A stretch of 53,268 bases of DNA, taken from the NCBI RefSeq assembly GCF_003480315.1, contig NZ_QUIV01000020.1, forward strand, positions 1 through 53,268, written 5' to 3'. The notes beneath the pieces were generated by a model. It was not told the DNA's origin, ran no database searches, and worked only from the letters and a program-made list of their open reading frames with translations. The position numbers and the translations under genes are program-made. Source of the stretch: Clostridium sp. AM33-3 (lineage in GTDB: Bacteria; Bacillota; Clostridia; Lachnospirales; Lachnospiraceae). Shown here in pieces: positions 7,902 to 16,071 of this stretch; the first letter of the stretch is position 1; the number at the start of each line of letters is the position of its first letter.

Positions 7902-10900
7902 TTAATAGTTCATGGCACTCTTTTGAACAAGTTCCTGATATTTATCGAAGAGTTCTTCCGCCTTCTTTTTAGATCCATTTAGATTGTAGTAACTAAACAT
8001 TGCATCATACTGAATCTTTGTTGCTTCCCGCGCAATTTCATATGCAGCGAAATAATCTGTTTGTGCTGAATAACTATTAGGGTTTGCTATAAATTTTTCC
8101 TCTGCACGTTTTAAAGCCTCCAATGACCGTCCACGCATATATGCACTTTGGATTACTTTTTCAACTTCTGACACTGTGGTAAAATCTTTAGTAACTTCCG
8201 CTAAAGTTTTCTTAAACATTTTTTCCACCATACGATTATAAGTTTCATCCAACTCAGCTGATGCCTTAGCCAAGTCATAAACTTTTTCAGTTTGACCTGC
8301 ATTTGAAGAAATTGCTTCATAGGCTGCATTCAGATTTTCTAAATTTAACTCCTTTGTAATCTTATCAATACTTGCTTTTTTCAAATCAATCCGCACAGCA
8401 TTTCGATACTCAGCTTTTATATTTTCAATAACATCTTTCAATTCCGGACATATGTTTTCATACCTATCCAGCAATTCCACGTTGCTGGCATAATTGGTCA
8501 GAATAACATCCACTGTCTCCGCTGAACACTTGGCAGCCTTCTTTACATACTCAAACAATTCCTCTACGGAAGCATACTCTGTCCCTTTTATTAAATCTTT
8601 CATAGCGTCAAATGCTATTGAAGAATACGCAGATGTGTTTTTTTGCGACGGATTTGTAAACAATGGGTTGTCATTTAAATATAACTCTGTTTTATGGACA
8701 TCTGTATTGCATATTCCATTAATAATTTCTTTGAGATAGGACTGCGCCCAATCTTCATTTTTATCAATGGGATTTTTCCCCGTAACAAACCACTTCTTTA
8801 TCATAGATGATACATCATCATAATTCACAATAAGATATTCTGTTGCATCCACAAAACCCATATTTTTGGCAAACTCAGCTGCGTCATCGTATTTTGCTAT
8901 TTCTTTATATGCACTGTTCTTTTTTAAACGTTCTGCAAGATCCGATGGCGTTATTTCAAATCCTCTATGTCCTGGTGTTTCATCAAAATATCGAAGTCGT
9001 CCATCTACACTATGCCATCCTGTAAGCATTATTCCATTTTCATCAAAAAGGAAATTTCCTTTTACGCCATTATACCAAAGATCATTTTGATATCCCACCA
9101 ATGGCTCTCCATCTTTGTACGCTCGCCAAATCACATTTCCATTAATTGAACCACAGTTGGTAAAACCACTATCTTTATTCTTCATTTTATATGGATCATC
9201 GTGATCAGATACCTTGTCCGGATTATCCTTATCATCTTTGTTTTGCTGGATCAAAACAAATTTTCCATACAGAATCACATTCTCTTTTATCTTTTTAGAA
9301 AAATCAAATTTACTAAGCGGATCAAAATTTTTTGCTGTATACCATCCGGCAAAAATATACCCATCCCACTCAGGATCTTCTGGTTCTTTGCAAATCTCAC
9401 CCTCATGTACAGCCCTTACCTTAGTAAATGTTTCCCCATTAATTGTGTATACAAATTTAATTATTCTCATATCATCAACTTGTATAACAAAATTAAATTT
9501 TTCTCTACCTGTACAAGGTTCAATACTTTCATCATTTGAAACGAAAAATCCGGCCGGTATGTAAAGATAATATAAAATACCTTCAGATAAATCCTGTAAA
9601 GCATTTTTTAATGTAAATACATTCCCATCCACTTCATACTGCGCTGTAGTAGCATTCCAGGCATAATATGAATCTCCGGTTATATATTCCTTGATTTGAA
9701 ATGTATCATTCGTTCCGTCAGATAAAAAATCTCCGCCTATCTGAACTGGTTTATTAAATTTAAGCACTATATCCGAGTCCGTATATACATTTTCCTTTTC
9801 AACCGACGCGTAGGTAATGTATAAAGGTTTTGTTTCATCCGGAACATCTACATCAATATCACCATTCGCTTCCCCCTGCCACTGCAAAACAGGATATGGA
9901 TATGTTTCCTCTCCCATTACCCAAATGCTGTCAAAATCAAATCCGTCAAATGTACTCTGTTCTTCCATCTCACTAAAAGTTGCTTTTGCCAGTTTATCTG
10001 TCAGTTCATTATTATTTCTATTTCCTATGCCTATATTAATATAATAACATTTCTCGATTTTTTTATCGAATGCACCTCCTGTGCTATATCCCGTAATGTC
10101 TCCTGCATAAGAGTTTTTATCATTCGCTTCCTTTTCAATAGTTCCAATATTATAGCAACAGCTAATAGAGCCGGTTCCCTGTCTATTATATCCAATAATT
10201 CCACCTGCATATCCTGCTGCCACTCTTACATTACCCGCATTATAGCTGTTCTCAACAGAAGAACTATCAAGTTCGCCAACAATTCCTCCTGCTACACCCC
10301 TAGCCATTCTTGAATCTGCATATACGGTCCCATCATTGGCACACATACTGACTGGTAATACCATTGCGGACGCCCTGCCTGTGATTCCACCTGTAATAAT
10401 TCCATATGAAGCAGTTCCCGTTACATCTCCGAAATTCGCACAAGATTCTATCTGGTTGCCTGCTATTCCTGTAATCCCACCTACATATGAAGGCCATGAA
10501 TAATTGCCCGTAGAAACAACATTGATAGTACCAGCAAAAATACTATCGTTTATCTCATATACGCTACCAGCGATTCCACCTAATATAAGTCTTGAATATG
10601 TGCTGCCTTTAAGCGTAGAATTATTAACTCTACACTTTTTTATAGTCGATATTCCCGAATCATTTCCAGTCAAAGTGCCCACACTCATACTTTGAATTTC
10701 CAATGTTGTTCTTAAACATATTTCACAATCCTGGACTACACAATTTTCAATTGTCCCTCCAACCAGCGAAGCTGCTAACAGTCCAGCATTAATGGATGAA
10801 ACTTCATCAGCATTTATATAATCATCATCTAGCTCTAAAACAGAATTTGTAATTTTTAAATTTTTTACAGTTCCTGGCAATTCTGTAAATATACCATATC

Positions 10901-11816
10901 CAATATTTATTCCTGAATCCTTATATTTCTTCCCTTCTTTCAAATTTAAATTTGATATGCTAAAATTCTGACCATCTAATGTTCCCTTAAACCCTCGAAG
11001 TTTTTGCTTCGTATCTCCACCAATTGGTTTCCATACAAAACCGGACATATCAATATCGTTCATTAATTTATAATTACTTGACAAATCATTTTGAATATTC
11101 TGTAAGTCTTCAGCCGTATAAATTGGAATGTAGTCATCTTCCTGTGCTAATGCCACACCGTACACAGACTTTCCATCCATATAGCAGCTTATTTCATTAT
11201 TATTTTCTATCTGCTTGTCTACAACCGTTACCCGTTTATTTTTAAAACAAAATAATTCCGAATTTTCCAACTGCTCACCTGTTACACTTTCTGAAAATTC
11301 AAATGTAATTTGAGCACCATCCCCCACTTCAATTTTTTCATCTTCACTCCAAAATGTAATATCATACGCATAAATATCCGATAATTCTTTACCGCTTTCT
11401 TTTATTGCCAATTTCAGCTTTTTCCTTGCTTCTTCTGGGACCTCTACCGTTTTAATCTGAATATCTGTATCTTCCGGCAAGATCATATCTTGCAAATCCA
11501 GAGATATTATAACCCCGTCCTCACACAAAAATTTTTTCTGCAAATCCATATTACTGCCTGTAGCATAACTAATTTCCTTTAATTTCGCGTCACTTTCCGT
11601 AGCATAGCTAATTTCTCCATATTCCACATCACTTGGTGTGGCATACTGACTTATATCCCCCCAAGGCAATTCTTCCATATTGGCGTTGCTGGATGTGGCT
11701 GCATATCTGTTATTTGATACTTCCTTGTCAAAAGCCCATATAGTTCCATAATTCTCCAATACAGTTCCAGAAATCATTACCGAAATCAATCCCCAAGCAA
11801 TCCATTGCTTTTTCAT
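7902..11816 (-). CDS. Large secreted multidomain surface protein (adhesin-like)
   Basis: A 1304-residue secreted protein. A Sec-type signal peptide occupies about residues 1-29. Residues 38-90 carry four near copies of a YAT-x-SD/SN...EIS unit. Residues about 235-640 resemble a right-handed beta-helix with GLUG-like GGI-x-G motifs, opening with IYTAEDLQNIQND. An Ig-like SbsA/Big_5 segment (about 655-775) is followed by an InlB/Listeria-Bacteroides repeat ending GYIFAGWYTAKNF (about 790-865) and a glycine/aromatic cell-wall-binding repeat region (about 890-960). The last 340 residues are helical. No LPxTG motif is present, so attachment would be through the wall-binding repeats. The base composition is clearly more AT-rich than in its neighbours, which suggests transfer. 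The ligand is unknown. Confidence 0.82.
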   Translation of the reverse strand: MKKQWIAWGLISVMISGTVLENYGTIWAFDKEVSNNRYAATSSNANMEELPWGDISQYATPSDVEYGEISYATESDAKLKEISYATGSNMDLQKKFLCEDGVIISLDLQDMILPEDTDIQIKTVEVPEEARKKLKLAIKESGKELSDIYAYDITFWSEDEKIEVGDGAQITFEFSESVTGEQLENSELFCFKNKRVTVVDKQIENNNEISCYMDGKSVYGVALAQEDDYIPIYTAEDLQNIQNDLSSNYKLMNDIDMSGFVWKPIGGDTKQKLRGFKGTLDGQNFSISNLNLKEGKKYKDSGINIGYGIFTELPGTVKNLKITNSVLELDDDYINADEVSSINAGLLAASLVGGTIENCVVQDCEICLRTTLEIQSMSVGTLTGNDSGISTIKKCRVNNSTLKGSTYSRLILGGIAGSVYEINDSIFAGTINVVSTGNYSWPSYVGGITGIAGNQIESCANFGDVTGTASYGIITGGITGRASAMVLPVSMCANDGTVYADSRMARGVAGGIVGELDSSSVENSYNAGNVRVAAGYAGGIIGYNRQGTGSISCCYNIGTIEKEANDKNSYAGDITGYSTGGAFDKKIEKCYYINIGIGNRNNNELTDKLAKATFSEMEEQSTFDGFDFDSIWVMGEETYPYPVLQWQGEANGDIDVDVPDETKPLYITYASVEKENVYTDSDIVLKFNKPVQIGGDFLSDGTNDTFQIKEYITGDSYYAWNATTAQYEVDGNVFTLKNALQDLSEGILYYLYIPAGFFVSNDESIEPCTGREKFNFVIQVDDMRIIKFVYTINGETFTKVRAVHEGEICKEPEDPEWDGYIFAGWYTAKNFDPLSKFDFSKKIKENVILYGKFVLIQQNKDDKDNPDKVSDHDDPYKMKNKDSGFTNCGSINGNVIWRAYKDGEPLVGYQNDLWYNGVKGNFLFDENGIMLTGWHSVDGRLRYFDETPGHRGFEITPSDLAERLKKNSAYKEIAKYDDAAEFAKNMGFVDATEYLIVNYDDVSSMIKKWFVTGKNPIDKNEDWAQSYLKEIINGICNTDVHKTELYLNDNPLFTNPSQKNTSAYSSIAFDAMKDLIKGTEYASVEELFEYVKKAAKCSAETVDVILTNYASNVELLDRYENICPELKDVIENIKAEYRNAVRIDLKKASIDKITKELNLENLNAAYEAISSNAGQTEKVYDLAKASAELDETYNRMVEKMFKKTLAEVTKDFTTVSEVEKVIQSAYMRGRSLEALKRAEEKFIANPNSYSAQTDYFAAYEIAREATKIQYDAMFSYYNLNGSKKKAEELFDKYQELVQKSAMNY

Positions 11817-11832
11817 TCTACCAACCTCCTTG

Positions 11833-11899
11833 TTATATTGCCATAAATATGGGAATGCTATTTATATAGTAATGCATTCCCATATTTATGGCAATATAA
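11833..11899. repeat. Perfect 26-bp inverted repeat between divergent surface-protein and HTH genes
   Basis: The arms at 11833-11858 and 11874-11899 are perfect reverse complements, separated by 15 bp of A+T (11859-11873). Each arm also contains its own small dyad, CCATA-N2-TATGG. It lies in the promoter space of the surface-protein gene (minus) and the HTH gene (plus). It could be a double operator for the HTH protein, a transcript hairpin, or a relic of a small mobile repeat. No T-tract of terminator type follows either arm. Confidence 0.9.
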
Positions 11900-11947
11900 A
11901 ATTTCCTATTCGTTGAGTAAACTTGTTTCATGAGTGGAGAGAACAAT

Positions 11948-12163
11948 ATGATCACATACCGACCCTTGTGGGAAACTTTACGCAAAAAGCATATTACTCA
12001 ATATGAGCTTATTACAAAATATCAAATGAGCCGGGGAATGTTGGATAATTTAAAGCATGATCGAAGCATCACGATCAATACATTAAATGATCTTTGCGAT
12101 ATGCTTGAATGCGACATAACAGACATTATCGAATATACTCGATCTGAAAATAACACAGACTAA
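11948..12163 (+). CDS. Small Cro/CI-type HTH transcriptional regulator
   Basis: A 71-residue protein made almost entirely of an XRE/HTH_26-type fold: LRKKHITQYELITKYQMSRG forms helices 1-3, and ITINTLNDLCDMLECDITDII is the C-terminal pair. Such proteins are DNA-binding repressors or activators. The ATG at 11948 has GGAGAG 6-7 nt ahead; an in-frame ATG at 11930 lacks a site. It diverges from the large surface-protein gene across a 26-bp inverted repeat, so control of that gene and of itself is the simplest inference. Confidence 0.85.
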   Translation: MITYRPLWETLRKKHITQYELITKYQMSRGMLDNLKHDRSITINTLNDLCDMLECDITDIIEYTRSENNTD

Positions 12164-12170
12164 ATAGCAG

Positions 12171-12218
12171 AAAAAAATAGCAGGAATATCTTGACTGAAA
12201 GCAATGATACTCCTGCTA
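12171..12218 (-). terminator. Terminator of the SRP RNA (probably shared with the HTH gene)
   Basis: TAGCAGGA(A/G)TATC arms (12178-12190 and 12206-12218, one mismatch) form a stable hairpin. On the minus strand it is followed by seven T's, ending the SRP RNA transcript. On the plus strand the hairpin is followed by a weaker T-rich stretch and may also end the HTH gene. Confidence 0.82.
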
Positions 12219-12231
12219 AACTATTCTTTTT

Positions 12232-12503
12232 AAATCCGCGCACCCCGCTTTGTATACGGCTCACAGGCGTTACCCTGGCAGCCAGCTCGGTCCAGGCTTC
12301 CTTGCGGCACACAGAATGACTCACTTAGTGCTGCTGCATTCCTGCCCTGACACGGTTCATGAGGTTCTGTTGCGCAAGACCCAAACGTCAACGCCGCTTA
12401 CCAGGGGCAGCCCTGCAAGTTCGCATCCGAGGCGGGATATCACCTCTGCTGGAGCGGATTGCAGATACAGGGCACCGCTATCTCCCCGGCTGCGCGGAAG
12501 CTT
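12232..12503 (-). ncRNA. ffs: Signal recognition particle RNA, large Bacillus type
   Basis: A structured RNA of about 270 nt. The 5' TCCGCGCA (12491-12498) pairs with the 3' TGCGCGGA (12235-12242), closing the long helix. The conserved helix-8 region is present as GTGTCAGGGCAGGAATGCAG followed by CAGCACTAAG, and an Alu-like 5' domain includes GGGGAGATAGCGGTGCCCTG. The length fits the Alu-containing SRP RNA of Firmicutes rather than the 114-nt E. coli form. It binds Ffh and targets nascent membrane proteins to FtsY and SecYEG. The ends are approximate: promoter and terminator imply a longer precursor (about 12171-12548), as in B. subtilis, where scRNA is trimmed by RNase III. Confidence 0.9.
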
Positions 12504-12553
12504 TTTGACTTGTTCTTGTGCGCATCTGCATGGTTCATCGCAAATGCCTGTTT

Positions 12554-12583
12554 AGTATACTCCAGAAACACAGCTTTTGTCAA
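12554..12583 (-). promoter_or_regulatory. Promoter of the SRP RNA gene
   Basis: Minus-strand -35 TTGACA (12578-12583), 18-bp spacer, -10 TATACT (12554-12559). The -35 begins only 4 bp after the fructokinase stop codon, so the strong RNA promoter is packed right behind the upstream gene. Confidence 0.85.
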
Positions 12584-12586
12584 GGA

Positions 12587-13537
12587 CTACATCTGCTCCA
12601 GTACTTCCTGTTCTTCCGGAATGCTGGGAATGCCGCCCTGTCTCATGGTAGAAAGGCTTGCTGCAGTACATGCAAACCGTCCGATGCTGAAAAGTTCGTT
12701 CTCATCCAGTTCTTCCGGTTTCTTCCCGATCTTTAAAAGTCTGGAAACGGCGCTTCCTCCAAAAATATCACCTGCACCTGTGGTATCAACAGGTGTCACG
12801 GCCGGACATACAGCATACGCACCGGCGTTCCGGTTTGCCAGATACGCGCCCCGCGGCCCCATCGTAATCATAGCAAGACGGACGCCGTACTCGGAAAGCA
12901 GAACCTCTGCAGCATGCTTTTCATCTGCTGTACCCCAGAGAAATTCTGCCTCCTCATCACTGATTTTTACCACATCAGCCATAGAAAGCCCCCACAGGAT
13001 CTGCTGCTTCGCTTCACCCTGTGTTTTCCAGAGCGGAGGCCGCAGATTTGGGTCAAAGGTAATCAGTTTTCCTTGCTTTTTGGCATATTCGACACACTTC
13101 TTTGTTGCTGTGCGCGCCGGATCATCAGTAAGGCTCAGTGTTCCAAAATGGACTACCGATGCCTCATCGAGCATGGAACAATCTATTTCCTCAAACGACA
13201 GCCGGGTATCTGCTCCGGGCTTTCTGGCAAAGCTGAAGGTACGATCTCCTTCCGGGGAAAACGTTACAAACGCCAATGTGGTAAACACAGAGTCGTCCAC
13301 CACAATCCCCCTGGTCTCAATTCCTGCTTTCTGCATAGTCTCAAGCAACAGCTTTCCGAATGCATCGTCCCCCACCTTGCCAAGAAATGCTGTTCTGGCG
13401 CCATACCGGCTCAAGGCTGCCAGAAAATTCCCCGGTGCTCCGCCCGGATTCGCCTTCATGGTCGGATAGCCTTCTGCATCTGCGGACTGAGTCGCAAAAT
13501 CTATCAAAAGTTCTCCAATGGCAATCACATCGTACAT
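12587..13537 (-). CDS. scrK: Fructokinase, PfkB/ribokinase family
   Basis: A 316-residue PfkB-family sugar kinase. It has the N-terminal GELLIDF strand, the substrate motif GGAPGNFLAALSRYG (about 32-46) with GKVGDD, the FDPNLRPPLW stretch typical of fructokinases, and the C-terminal DTTGAGDIFGG motif (catalytic Asp and anion hole). Fructose to fructose 6-phosphate is the likely reaction. Directly upstream is a lyxose/mannose isomerase-type gene, which would feed it fructose made from mannose. The ATG has GGAGGG 8 nt ahead. Other PfkB substrates are possible, but the LRPPLW and GELL signatures favour fructose. Confidence 0.86.
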   Translation of the reverse strand: MYDVIAIGELLIDFATQSADAEGYPTMKANPGGAPGNFLAALSRYGARTAFLGKVGDDAFGKLLLETMQKAGIETRGIVVDDSVFTTLAFVTFSPEGDRTFSFARKPGADTRLSFEEIDCSMLDEASVVHFGTLSLTDDPARTATKKCVEYAKKQGKLITFDPNLRPPLWKTQGEAKQQILWGLSMADVVKISDEEAEFLWGTADEKHAAEVLLSEYGVRLAMITMGPRGAYLANRNAGAYAVCPAVTPVDTTGAGDIFGGSAVSRLLKIGKKPEELDENELFSIGRFACTAASLSTMRQGGIPSIPEEQEVLEQM

Positions 13538-13579
13538 GGTATCATCCCTCCATATTTCCTTTGAAATCTGCTTCTCCGG

Positions 13580-14266
13580 TTATTCTGCTGCCGGATACTC
13601 AGTACAAAGCAGGCGATACGGCTTTTCATCCTCTTCAATCTTTGGGAATCTTCCCATCTTCTCGTAAAAGCGGTTATCTGTGTTATCATCGTTGCACTGG
13701 CTGACTTCTCCCAGAAGGACCGGACCGCTTCCCTTCTCCACTTCAAAGTCGTGATACATATAAGGATAGATCGTGATGCTTTCACCCGGTGTCAGACGCA
13801 CCTGGCTTCCTGCCGGAACCACCATTTCCCGCCCATCCACATGCACATGCACATCATGAACTTTGTCCAGGTCTTCCTCTTTTGTGGAATTGTATACTCG
13901 AATCAGTACATTACCACCGCCACGGTTGATGATATCCTCCATCTTGGACCAGTGAAAATGCATGGGTGAGTACTGCCCTTCTTTGATATAAAGCAGCTTT
14001 TCCGCATAGGTTTTCGTATATTTGTCCTTCATATTCAGATTACCATTGCGGATCGTGATCAGCGAAAATCCAACCTTGTCAAAATCCCCCAGTCCATAAT
14101 CCGTAATATCCCACCCCAGCATGTTATCACGGATCTCGTCATAATCATGACCTTTCTTTCCCCACTCTTCCGGTGTAAAATTGCAAAATGGAGGAAGCGC
14201 AAACCGGTATTTCTGAACCATCTGCTCCATTTCCTTTAATGCTGCATTGATCTCACTTCGTTTCAT
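13580..14266 (-). CDS. D-lyxose/D-mannose isomerase family protein (cupin)
   Basis: A 228-residue protein matching the D-lyxose isomerase family (EC 5.3.1.15; formerly DUF1498). It is a cupin with a metal site in PMHFHWSKMEDI (two His and a Glu), GGGNVLIRVYNS and the second-motif His in YMYHDFEVE. The family interconverts D-lyxose and D-xylulose, and often D-mannose and D-fructose. The neighbouring fructokinase favours the mannose to fructose to fructose 6-phosphate route. The start at 14266 has AGGAGAAGGGGG ahead; the frame stays open far upstream but only inside tadA. Substrate preference is inferred from context. Confidence 0.85.
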   Translation of the reverse strand: MKRSEINAALKEMEQMVQKYRFALPPFCNFTPEEWGKKGHDYDEIRDNMLGWDITDYGLGDFDKVGFSLITIRNGNLNMKDKYTKTYAEKLLYIKEGQYSPMHFHWSKMEDIINRGGGNVLIRVYNSTKEEDLDKVHDVHVHVDGREMVVPAGSQVRLTPGESITIYPYMYHDFEVEKGSGPVLLGEVSQCNDDNTDNRFYEKMGRFPKIEEDEKPYRLLCTEYPAAE

Positions 14267-14291
14267 AAGAATCCCCCTTCTCCTGTGTGAT

Positions 14292-14816
14292 TTATTTTTC
14301 TGCCCGTTTTTTGCGCAGATCTTTAAAAAACTGCGATAGCATGCCGGAGCATTCTTCCCGGCACACATTGATATCGGTCTGTACCTGGTGATTAAAGCCC
14401 TCTTCATGGAGCATGTCCAGAACAGAACCGGCACAGCCTGCCTTTGGATTCATGCATCCGATTACAACCCGCGGAATGCGTGCCTGCACAATGGCCCCTG
14501 CACACATGGGGCACGGTTCCAAAGTCACATACATGGTACAATCCTCCAGCCGCCAGTCCCCCATCTTTTTACAGGCCTTTTTCATGGCAAGAATCTCCGC
14601 ATGAGCCAGTACGGTCTTGTCTGCCATGCGGCGGTTATAGCCACGGCCAATGATCTTGTCCTGATAGACGATAACGCAGCCGATAGGGACATCTCCCAAA
14701 GCTGCCGCTTTTTTCGCCTGCCGGATGGCTTCTTTCATATAACGCATGTCCTCCGGTGATACCGATGGCTCCTGCTTTATTTCTGATATTTCTTCTGTTC
14801 TTTTTTCTTCTGCCAC
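14292..14816 (-). CDS. tadA: tRNA-specific adenosine deaminase TadA
   Basis: A protein of about 174 residues. The zinc deaminase signature is intact: HAE (His ligand and catalytic Glu) in VLAHAEILAMKKA, then PCPMCAGAI with two Cys ligands. It converts A34 to inosine in tRNA-Arg(ACG). The first 30 residues form a charged extension that most TadA proteins lack. I prefer the GTG at 14816, preceded by AAGGAAGG, over an ATG at 14846 with no ribosome site; the difference lies wholly in the non-conserved tail. It lies just upstream of the isomerase gene on the same strand. Confidence 0.93.
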   Translation of the reverse strand: MAEEKRTEEISEIKQEPSVSPEDMRYMKEAIRQAKKAAALGDVPIGCVIVYQDKIIGRGYNRRMADKTVLAHAEILAMKKACKKMGDWRLEDCTMYVTLEPCPMCAGAIVQARIPRVVIGCMNPKAGCAGSVLDMLHEEGFNHQVQTDINVCREECSGMLSQFFKDLRKKRAEK

Positions 14817-14920
14817 ATTTCCTTCCTTTCCGACATCGTAGCCCATAGCCAGATATTTTCTGTTATCAGTATAGCGGAAAGTCTTCTGTTAAGGAAGAGG
14901 CAAATCATTCTTTCATTCTC

Positions 14921-15970
14921 TTACAGCCGGATATCCGTATACCAGTATCCAAAACGCCCATCTCCCTGCGGTTGTTTCCTGGCCAGCACAAAATGAGGAA
15001 AGCCAAACATGGACGCCATATATTTCTCGTTGCTGAAATAATGGCCGGGCACACCAAGAAGATACCTGGGCGGCTGCTGCGGCTCCAGAAGCTTTGCCAG
15101 AATCAGATGACGGTAATTATAGTAACCGTGAAGAAGAAAACTGTTATTGCCATAGGTCCAGACCTCCCTCGGCAAAAGACCGATATCCTGTGGTTTGATG
15201 GACAGGATCTCGCAGCCGTTATCATAGTCAAAAGCCAGAACCTTGGTATACAGATCACTCATCTTCTTCCAGATATTGGTGTCAGCCAGTTCCTCATTTT
15301 CTTCCCGGTCCAGCTCGGCAAGACGAGCGGTATCCTCCGGGCCCCGGGGCTGAGATTGCTGCTCTTTTGGATTCTGTTGAGACTGTTCCAGGGACTTCGG
15401 TTCCTCCTGGAGAGTTTCCTGCTGCATTACAGGCTCTGAACTGTCCTTATCCACATTTTCATTTTCTTCTCCCCATGGCGCCGTAGCCTCCAGCTTCTGC
15501 TCCTCTGCTTCCAGTTCCCGCTCAATTTCTGCGGAAACCGTAAGTTCCTGATCTTCCTTTTGTTTTCTCAGATTCTCCGCAGTCACCTCTGCCAACTGAA
15601 TTTCTGCCGTCTGTGCCACCGCGTCCTCCCAGATGGTCGTGTAACTCTGCCAGGCATTTTCCACCTCATGAATGGTAAGCCCATAGCAGTCATCCACACG
15701 CAGACCGGAACCATCCACATTCTCCGACTGTATCTGGGTACGGAATTCTCCGGCACCGCCGCGGATAAAAATCCGGCCAAGCAGAAGTTCTCCACCGGCA
15801 TGAAGCAGATACACCCCCACATCACTGCTGCCCACATACACTTTCTTCACATTCACCTGAATACGGCACTGGGGGCCACGCATATCAATCTTGGCAAAGC
15901 CGATGTTTTTTCCTTTTTCCCCGCCCTCATAGGCATATATGTACGAAATCAGTCTCCGATAATCAGACAT
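14921..15970 (-). CDS. Lachnospiraceae-type protein of unknown function (DUF6128-like)
   Basis: A 349-residue protein with two conserved-looking ends and a poor middle. Residues 1-140 (MSDYRRLISYIYAYEGG...) form a beta-rich domain. Residues about 150-245 are Glu/Gln-rich and probably disordered. Residues 250-349 hold a compact domain with GYYNYRHLILAKL, LLGVPGHYF and MASMFGFPHFV. I recall Lachnospiraceae proteins of this layout annotated DUF6128, but I could not check. No signal, membrane helix or catalytic motif is seen. The start has GGAGGGG 9 nt ahead; in-frame upstream codons have none. It lies between tadA and rsmA, with no function to propose. Confidence 0.7.
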   Translation of the reverse strand: MSDYRRLISYIYAYEGGEKGKNIGFAKIDMRGPQCRIQVNVKKVYVGSSDVGVYLLHAGGELLLGRIFIRGGAGEFRTQIQSENVDGSGLRVDDCYGLTIHEVENAWQSYTTIWEDAVAQTAEIQLAEVTAENLRKQKEDQELTVSAEIERELEAEEQKLEATAPWGEENENVDKDSSEPVMQQETLQEEPKSLEQSQQNPKEQQSQPRGPEDTARLAELDREENEELADTNIWKKMSDLYTKVLAFDYDNGCEILSIKPQDIGLLPREVWTYGNNSFLLHGYYNYRHLILAKLLEPQQPPRYLLGVPGHYFSNEKYMASMFGFPHFVLARKQPQGDGRFGYWYTDIRL

Positions 15971-16071
15971 AGCTCTCATCCCCTCCGCGATTATAGTACT
16001 CCGGAAATTCCGAACGTACATTACTATATATGCGGAGACAATAAGAGCTATGTCCAAAATCCGTATTCAGT

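Noticed and set aside
11833..11899. Invertible promoter (phase-variation switch)
   Set aside because: The 15-bp spacer between the arms is too short to carry a promoter, and no recombinase gene is nearby.
12250..12555. A 101-codon frame over the SRP RNA region
   Set aside because: The sequence is a structured RNA with helix-8 motif and closing stem; the frame has no ribosome site.
12459..13469. A 336-codon open frame on the plus strand opposite fructokinase
   Set aside because: It is antisense to a clear PfkB kinase, starts inside the SRP RNA, has no ribosome site and no recognisable domain. It is a shadow of the minus-strand codon pattern.
14267..14434. A longer start for the lyxose/mannose isomerase gene
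   Set aside because: The added 56 codons lie inside tadA in another frame; family alignment and a strong ribosome site fix the start at 14266.
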